A stretch of DNA of 64,000 nt from JAFAYN01 sp963733105 (GTDB lineage Bacteria; Gemmatimonadota; Gemmatimonadetes; Longimicrobiales; Longimicrobiaceae): positions 124,001 to 188,000 of the forward strand of contig CAVTCB010000023.1 in assembly GCA_963733105.1 (NCBI GenBank). Direction: 5' to 3'. Every line of letters begins with the position of its first letter. Within the stretch, counting starts at the first letter, position 1. The notes beneath the pieces are model-generated. The model was not told where the DNA came from and did not search any database. It saw only the letters and a list, made by a program, of their open reading frames with translations. Made by a program: the position numbers and the translations under genes. Below are positions 60,098 through 64,000 of the stretch, one piece after another.

Positions 60098-61213
60098 ATG
60101 ATCAACAAACAGGACCTGGAGCGGCTGATGCAGCGGGCGGACGGCGGACGGCCCGTCCTGTCATTGTTCCTGGACATGTCGGTCAACTCCGACAACAAGC
60201 GCACCCACAGCACCGTCTTCCTGAACCAGAAGCAGGCGCAGTTCGAGGAGCTGGACGGGAGCCAGGCCCCGGCGGTGGCGGAGGCCTTCGACCGCGTGCG
60301 CGGCTGGCTCTCCGACGGCTACGACGAGGCCAACAAGGGGGTGGTGGTCTACACCGAGCTGGGCGGCTCCTGGATGGAGACCCTCCAGTTCCCCGTCCCC
60401 GTGCAGAGCCGCGCCGTCCTCGGGCCGCGCCCCGTGGTGGCCCCGCTGGCGCAGGTCATCGAGAGCTACCACCACCACGGCGTCGTCCTCCTGGACCGCG
60501 AGCACGTCCGCATCCTCAGCGTCTACCTGGGGACGCTGCTGGACGAGTTCGAGGTGCACGGCGACCCGCTCCCCGTCCCCTCCCACGTGCAGGCCGGGGG
60601 GTACTCGCAGGCCCGCTTCCAGCGGCGCAAGGCCGAGGAGATGCGGCACTTCTTCAAGGAGTTCTCGCAGGAGGTGGAGAGCTTCGTGGACCGCTACCGC
60701 CCCCACGACCTGGTGGTCCTGGGGACGCAGGAGAACGTGGCCAAGTTCATGGAGTTCCTCCCCGAGCCGCTGCAGGGGATGGTGGCCCACACCGGGCAGG
60801 CCTGGGTGGACGACGCCTCCAGCGAGATCCTGCAGCGGCTCCAGCCGTACCTGCAGGCCGTGGAGGAGCGGGACCGGATGGAGACCGTGGAGCGCGTGCG
60901 AGACCGCGTGGCCCACGACTACCTGGCCACGGCCGGGTTCCAGGGCACCCTCACCGCCCTCCAGGAGGGGAAGGTGGACACCCTGGTCATCGCCCGCGAC
61001 CAGCAGCGCGACGGGACGCGGTGCAAGCAGTGCTCGTTCGTCTTCGCGCGCGAGATGAGCAGCTGCCCGTACTGCGGCTCCGACACGCTGGAGGGGGTCG
61101 ACGCCGTGGAGGAGCTGGTGCGGATGGCCGAGGGGCAGGGGGTGTCCATCGCCTTCGCCGAGCCCAACGAGGTGGACGACCTCAAGGGCGTGGGGGCCCT
61201 CCTCCGCTTCTAA
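60098..61213 (+). CDS. baeRF-type (release-factor-like) protein with zinc ribbon
   Basis: A 371-residue protein resembling the bacterial branch of the archaeo-eukaryotic release factor eRF1/Pelota/Vms1 superfamily. Domain 1 has VLSLFLDMSVNSDNKRTHS; the middle has GVVLLDREHVRILSVYLGTL and FSQEVESFVDRYRPHDLVVLG; the third has VDTLVIARDQQRDGTRCKQC. Two CxxC pairs (CKQC, CPYC) form a zinc ribbon near 315-335. Such proteins may act on stalled ribosomes or on peptidyl-tRNA; the catalytic GGQ of true release factors is not seen, but a Gln-containing loop QAGGYSQARFQRR near 165 lies about where Vms1 has its active Gln. ATG 60098 follows CGAGG at tight spacing. A strong terminator follows. Confidence 0.72.
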   Translation: MINKQDLERLMQRADGGRPVLSLFLDMSVNSDNKRTHSTVFLNQKQAQFEELDGSQAPAVAEAFDRVRGWLSDGYDEANKGVVVYTELGGSWMETLQFPVPVQSRAVLGPRPVVAPLAQVIESYHHHGVVLLDREHVRILSVYLGTLLDEFEVHGDPLPVPSHVQAGGYSQARFQRRKAEEMRHFFKEFSQEVESFVDRYRPHDLVVLGTQENVAKFMEFLPEPLQGMVAHTGQAWVDDASSEILQRLQPYLQAVEERDRMETVERVRDRVAHDYLATAGFQGTLTALQEGKVDTLVIARDQQRDGTRCKQCSFVFAREMSSCPYCGSDTLEGVDAVEELVRMAEGQGVSIAFAEPNEVDDLKGVGALLRF

Positions 61214-61233
61214 ACAGGTGGCTTCGGCAGCGT

Positions 61234-61270
61234 AAAGGAGGCGCGGACGCGGGTCCGCGCCTCCTTTTTT
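61234..61270 (+). terminator. strong rho-independent terminator
   Basis: Fifteen-base perfect stem (arms aaaggaggcgcggac / gtccgcgcctccttt) with loop gcgg and a run of six T, 20 bases after the release-factor-like gene. Confidence 0.92.
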
Positions 61271-61271
61271 C

Positions 61272-61301
61272 TTGACAATCCGTTTCCTGGCGGCATACGT
61301 T
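61272..61301 (+). promoter_or_regulatory. sigma70-type promoter for the 61331 gene
   Basis: -35 TTGACA (61272-61277), 18-base spacer, -10 TACGTT (61296-61301), immediately after the terminator's T-run. The start codon lies 29 bases after the -10, leaving a very short leader. Confidence 0.65.
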
Positions 61302-61330
61302 GGTGCGCACCCACCCACCACCACACCGCG

Positions 61331-61960
61331 ATGACCCCTCCCGCCGCACTGGACAAGAAGGCGCGAGAGCGCCTGTGTGCCGACCTTCAGGCGCTCGAAG
61401 GCGTTCGCCGCGCCGTCGTCGACGGTCCTCCGTCCGTCGTCTGGCTCGTCTGTCAGCGCAGCGAGCCCGCTCCCATCGAGATGCTGGTCCGCGCCACCCT
61501 CTCGCGCCACGGGATCGATCCCAGCCGGGTGGAGGTCCACGTCTCCTTCCTGGCGTCGCCGCAGCCGCCCCGCCGCGTCCGCTTCGTCCAGGCGCGCCTG
61601 GAGCGCCCGACCGCGGGGCGGGCCGTGGCCGCCGTCTCCGTGGAGTGGGGGGGCGAGGTCTTCGAGGAGGAGGTGCAGGGGGAGAGCGGCGACGCGCTGG
61701 AGCTGCGCCTCGCCGCCCTGGCGACGCTCCGCACCGTGGAAGCGGTCATCGGCGGCGCCGTGCGCTTCCGGCTGGTGGGGATCCGCGCCCTGCGCGCCTT
61801 CGACACCGACCTGATCGTCGTGCTCCTCCACGCCGACCACGACGCGGTCCCGCTCATCGGCGCCTCCCTGGCGCGGGAGAACCCGCACCGGTCCGCGGCG
61901 CTCGCCGTGCTCAACGCCACCAACCGGGTGCTGGGAAACTACCTGGCGACGAGCAACTAG
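61331..61960 (+). CDS. conserved hypothetical protein
   Basis: A 209-residue soluble protein that I cannot name. The N-terminal half has a short alpha/beta pattern (LCADLQALEGVRRAVVD, VVWLVCQRSEPAPIEML, VEVHVSFLA). The C-terminal half has VRFVQARLERPTAGRAVAAVSVEW, ALATLRTVEAVIGGAVRFRLVGIRA, FDTDLIVVLLHAD and the end LAVLNATNRVLGNYL; this part resembles small dimeric beta-alpha domains, faintly like the regulatory domain of isopropylmalate synthase. No transmembrane or signal sequence. It has its own promoter and is followed by an R4/R5 terminator, so it is a single-gene unit. Confidence 0.65.
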   Translation: MTPPAALDKKARERLCADLQALEGVRRAVVDGPPSVVWLVCQRSEPAPIEMLVRATLSRHGIDPSRVEVHVSFLASPQPPRRVRFVQARLERPTAGRAVAAVSVEWGGEVFEEEVQGESGDALELRLAALATLRTVEAVIGGAVRFRLVGIRALRAFDTDLIVVLLHADHDAVPLIGASLARENPHRSAALAVLNATNRVLGNYLATSN

Positions 61961-61976
61961 GTTCGGCTCCGGAACG

Positions 61977-62054
61977 ACGACGGGGCGGCACCATCGCGGT
62001 GCCGCCCCGTCGTGCCGTTGCAGGCTGTCCCCTGTACCCTGTCCCCTGCCGTTC
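61977..62054. terminator. R4-R5 composite element, terminator between converging genes
   Basis: R4 hairpin with 16-base arms (acgacggggcggcacc / ggtgccgccccgtcgt, loop atcgc, 61977-62013) followed by an R5 segment (gccgttgcaggctgtcccct...). It lies exactly between a + gene and the converging lytic transglycosylase gene. Confidence 0.75.
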
Positions 62055-62735
62055 CTACTTCTTCGCCTTCTTCTTCCCCGTGATCAGGTACGAGTAGCCG
62101 TTGTTGGGGTCGATCCCGGCCTTGATGAGCTGGTCCACGCGGCTGGGGCCGCGGTTGTAGGCCAGCAGGGCCAGGTGGATGTTCCCGTCGTACTTGATGA
62201 TCAGGCTGCGCAGGAAGCGGAACCCGATGCGGAGGTTGGTCTCCGGCTTGAAGATGTCCTCGCGCGACAGGCCGGGCTTCAGGAGGCGCGCCGTCTCCGG
62301 CATCAGCTGCGTCAGGCCCAGGGCACCCACGGGGCTCACCGCGCGCGTGTTGAACCGGCTCTCCACCCGCACCAGCTCGAAGGCCAGCTTCGGGTCGATC
62401 CTCTCCGCCAGCGCGATCTCCTCGATGGAGGCGGCCAGGTCGGCCGGGATCCCGTACTTCGCGGAGTTCCCGACGATCCGGCTCATCCGGTCGATCTGCA
62501 CCTTCTGCAGGTCGATCTCCCCCTCCAGCGCCGCCATGCGGGCGCTCCCGCTCAGGAAGCGCTGCTGCCACTCCGTAGCCCACCCGTCCGACTCCACCGA
62601 CCGGGCCCCGAGCTGGAACGCCACCAGGACGAGAGCGAGCCCGAGCATCCCGGCGCGAAGCGCCGGCCAGAAGTCGGTACGTGGCTGCTTACGCGCAGCG
62701 ACGTCCGCCTGCAGCTTGAGGAGAAGCGACTGCAT
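62055..62735 (-). CDS. lytic transglycosylase (SLT domain), membrane-anchored
   Basis: A 226-residue peptidoglycan lyase. An uncleaved N-terminal helix near 26-45 (LRAGMLGLALVLVAFQLGA) anchors it, with a coiled-coil stretch (WQQRFLSGSARMAALEGEID) between it and the catalytic domain. The SLT domain starts near 100: catalytic Glu in FELVRVESRFNTRAVSP, GALGLTQLMPETAR, LRIGFRFLRSLIIKY and ALLAYNRGPSRVD. It cleaves the MurNAc-GlcNAc bond to form anhydro-MurNAc. A basic tail (GKKKAKK) ends it. ATG 62735. moaC lies 63 bases upstream on the same strand. Confidence 0.9.
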   Translation of the reverse strand: MQSLLLKLQADVAARKQPRTDFWPALRAGMLGLALVLVAFQLGARSVESDGWATEWQQRFLSGSARMAALEGEIDLQKVQIDRMSRIVGNSAKYGIPADLAASIEEIALAERIDPKLAFELVRVESRFNTRAVSPVGALGLTQLMPETARLLKPGLSREDIFKPETNLRIGFRFLRSLIIKYDGNIHLALLAYNRGPSRVDQLIKAGIDPNNGYSYLITGKKKAKK

Positions 62736-62798
62736 ACGGCCTCCGGGTGTAGGTTGTCTCCGGACGGGCTAACTTCGCAATCCGTGTGCCCGGCGCCG

Positions 62799-63281
62799 TC
62801 ACTTAGCCTCCCACGTCCCGCTCCGTCCCCCCTCCTTGCGGAGGAGTCGGACCCCCTCGATCCGCATCCCGCGGTCCGCCGCCTTGCACATGTCGTAGAC
62901 CGTCAGCAGCGCAACCGAAACCGCCGTAAGCGCTTCCATCTCCACCCCCGTCTTCCCGTCCACCCGGGCCGTCGCCCGCGCCCGCACCCCCGGCAGCTCC
63001 TCGTCCACCTCCAGCTCCACCTCCACCGAGGTGAGCGGGAGCGGGTGGCACAGGGGGATCAGCTCCGCCGTCCGTTTGGCCCCCGTGATTCCCGCGAGCT
63101 GGGACACCAGGAGGACGCTCCCCTTGGGCGTGGCCCCCTCCCGGATGGCGCGCGCCGTCTCCGGCGCCGTCACGATGCAGCCTTCCGCCACCGCCACGCG
63201 GCGGGTGACGGACTTCTCCCCCACGTCCACCATCCGGGGGCGCCCCTCCGCGTCCAGGTGAGTGAAGACGGGCTCGCTCAT
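62799..63281 (-). CDS. moaC: cyclic pyranopterin monophosphate synthase MoaC
   Basis: A 160-residue molybdenum-cofactor enzyme that, after MoaA, makes cyclic pyranopterin monophosphate. Family motifs: MVDVGEKSVTRRVAVAEG at the start, GITGAKRTAELIPLCHPLPL with the conserved His pair, and VDGKTGVEMEALTAVSVALL with YDMCKA near the C-terminus, including the catalytic Lys and Asp. Length is normal. It lies just after holB with a seven-base gap, so both are likely in one transcript; no other moa genes are in the window. Confidence 0.95.
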   Translation of the reverse strand: MSEPVFTHLDAEGRPRMVDVGEKSVTRRVAVAEGCIVTAPETARAIREGATPKGSVLLVSQLAGITGAKRTAELIPLCHPLPLTSVEVELEVDEELPGVRARATARVDGKTGVEMEALTAVSVALLTVYDMCKAADRGMRIEGVRLLRKEGGRSGTWEAK

Positions 63282-63288
63282 CGCCGGG

Positions 63289-64000
63289 TCACACAGTCCC
63301 CAGGAGGTCCGCCCGCACGCCCCGCAGCAGGTCGGCCAGGATGAGCTGCGGGTTCACGTTCCCCCCCGCCAGGTCCACGGCCCCGTACACCCGCTCCAGC
63401 GCCTTCGCCGCCGCCGGCGGGCGGATGTCCCTCTTCCGCACCACCTGGGACAGCATCTCCCCGTCCGACGCGTTGACCAGGTGGTCCCCGGCCCCCGCCG
63501 AGGCCGCCATGAGGTCGCGCAGCCAGACCGCGAGCGACTCCAGCGTCCCGGTGAAGTCCCCGCGCCCCCCCGTGGGCGCCTCCGCGTGGGCCGCCGCCAG
63601 CCGCGCCGCCGGCGAGTCCGCCACCGCGGCCAGGAGGAGGGCGCGCCCCGCCAGCCGCTGCCTCTCCAGCGGCCCCGGGTCGTCCCCCGAGGGGAGGAGC
63701 CGCAGCGCCCGCCCGATGGCCCCGCCCGAGAGCGCCGCCACCGTCTCCGCCCGTTCCGGGTCCACCCCGCGGCGCTCCACCAGGAAGTCGCGCACCTCCC
63801 CCGCCGCGATGGGGAGGAGGCGCACCGGGAGCACCCGCGAGCGGATGGTGGGGAGGAGGGCGCCGGGGGCGGAGGAGGTCAGGACGAGCGTGGTGTCCGC
63901 CGGGGGCTCCTCCAGCAGCTTGAGGAAGGCGTTGGCCGCCTCCTGCGACGACTCCTGCGGCACCATCGCCTCCGCGTCCCCCACCACGAACACCTTGCGG
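63289..64000 (-). CDS. holB: DNA polymerase III delta' subunit (HolB), 5' end outside the window
   Basis: The C-terminal 237 or so residues of a clamp-loader subunit; the gene begins beyond position 64000. Seen here: the end of the Walker B region (VFVVGDAEAM), ANAFLKLLEEPPADTTLVLTSS (sensor 1), LLPTIRSRVLPVRL (the SRC-type box, here SRV), then the lid domain with LSGGAIGRALRLL and the C-terminal helical collar. It loads the sliding clamp during replication. The ATPase P-loop region is cut off. moaC follows directly. Confidence 0.88.
   Translation of the reverse strand, partial: RKVFVVGDAEAMVPQESSQEAANAFLKLLEEPPADTTLVLTSSAPGALLPTIRSRVLPVRLLPIAAGEVRDFLVERRGVDPERAETVAALSGGAIGRALRLLPSGDDPGPLERQRLAGRALLLAAVADSPAARLAAAHAEAPTGGRGDFTGTLESLAVWLRDLMAASAGAGDHLVNASDGEMLSQVVRKRDIRPPAAAKALERVYGAVDLAGGNVNPQLILADLLRGVRADLLGTV

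Overview
The window is a very GC-rich chromosomal segment from a Gram-negative bacterium: Oar-like and TonB-dependent receptors, an outer-membrane porin and many lipoproteins are present. Gene content, the dispersed GC-rich intergenic repeats and the style of the TonB receptors suggest Gemmatimonadota, perhaps Longimicrobiaceae. That placement is inference; there is no rRNA gene or marker here that settles it. No prophage, insertion sequence or CRISPR array was found.

Layout. 0-7.2 kb: small lipoprotein and DUF1801 genes, a seven-blade FG-GAP lipoprotein coupled to a nitrilase-family hydrolase, then a large single-chain MmeI-like restriction-modification enzyme carrying a run of 15 G on its coding strand (a phase-variation switch), and a membrane protein. 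7.2-12 kb: a membrane-anchored unknown, a PAS-PAS histidine kinase, and a Tat-exported tyrosinase with a lipoprotein that resembles its C-terminal domain. 12-16 kb: an Oar-like TonB-dependent receptor with an unusual Spy/CpxP-like tail.

16-39 kb is largely a phosphate region. PhoB/PhoR, a phosphate-porin-like protein, a second TonB receptor with a secreted right-handed-repeat lipoprotein, DUF47-Pit and pstSCAB-phoU lie here. Five positions carry an 11-bp direct repeat of the form cGTTACnNNNCgGTnAC, a good candidate PHO box for this lineage. The copy before DUF47-pit sits almost on the start codon (suggesting repression), and the one before pstS sits about ten bases from a possible -10 element (suggesting activation). 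Several genes here (pit, pstS, pstC, pstA, a metallophosphoesterase and a lipoprotein near 40 kb) each carry single-base +1 insertions; these look like sequence errors, but should be checked.

38.8-49.6 kb: a short-chain dehydrogenase, then a tight seven-gene run led by an NAD-type isocitrate dehydrogenase. It contains two asparagine-synthase-family enzymes lacking the glutaminase cysteine (one fused to a bicupin), two zinc-ribbon proteins and small membrane proteins: a possible undescribed amide-forming pathway. A glutaryl-CoA-dehydrogenase-like gene follows. 49.8-50.8 kb: tRNA-Lys, two tRNA-Arg, two tRNA-Leu (one with the rare AAG anticodon) and RNase P RNA.

51-59 kb: a compact Wsp/Frz-like chemosensory operon (REC-kinase, CheW, CheR-TPR, CheW, MCP, CheA-REC, CheB). 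59-64 kb: a thioredoxin-like protein, a release-factor-like (baeRF) protein, an unknown, a lytic transglycosylase, moaC and the 3' part of holB. Spaces between genes are filled by several families of dispersed structured repeats, one of which shows compensatory base changes between copies.
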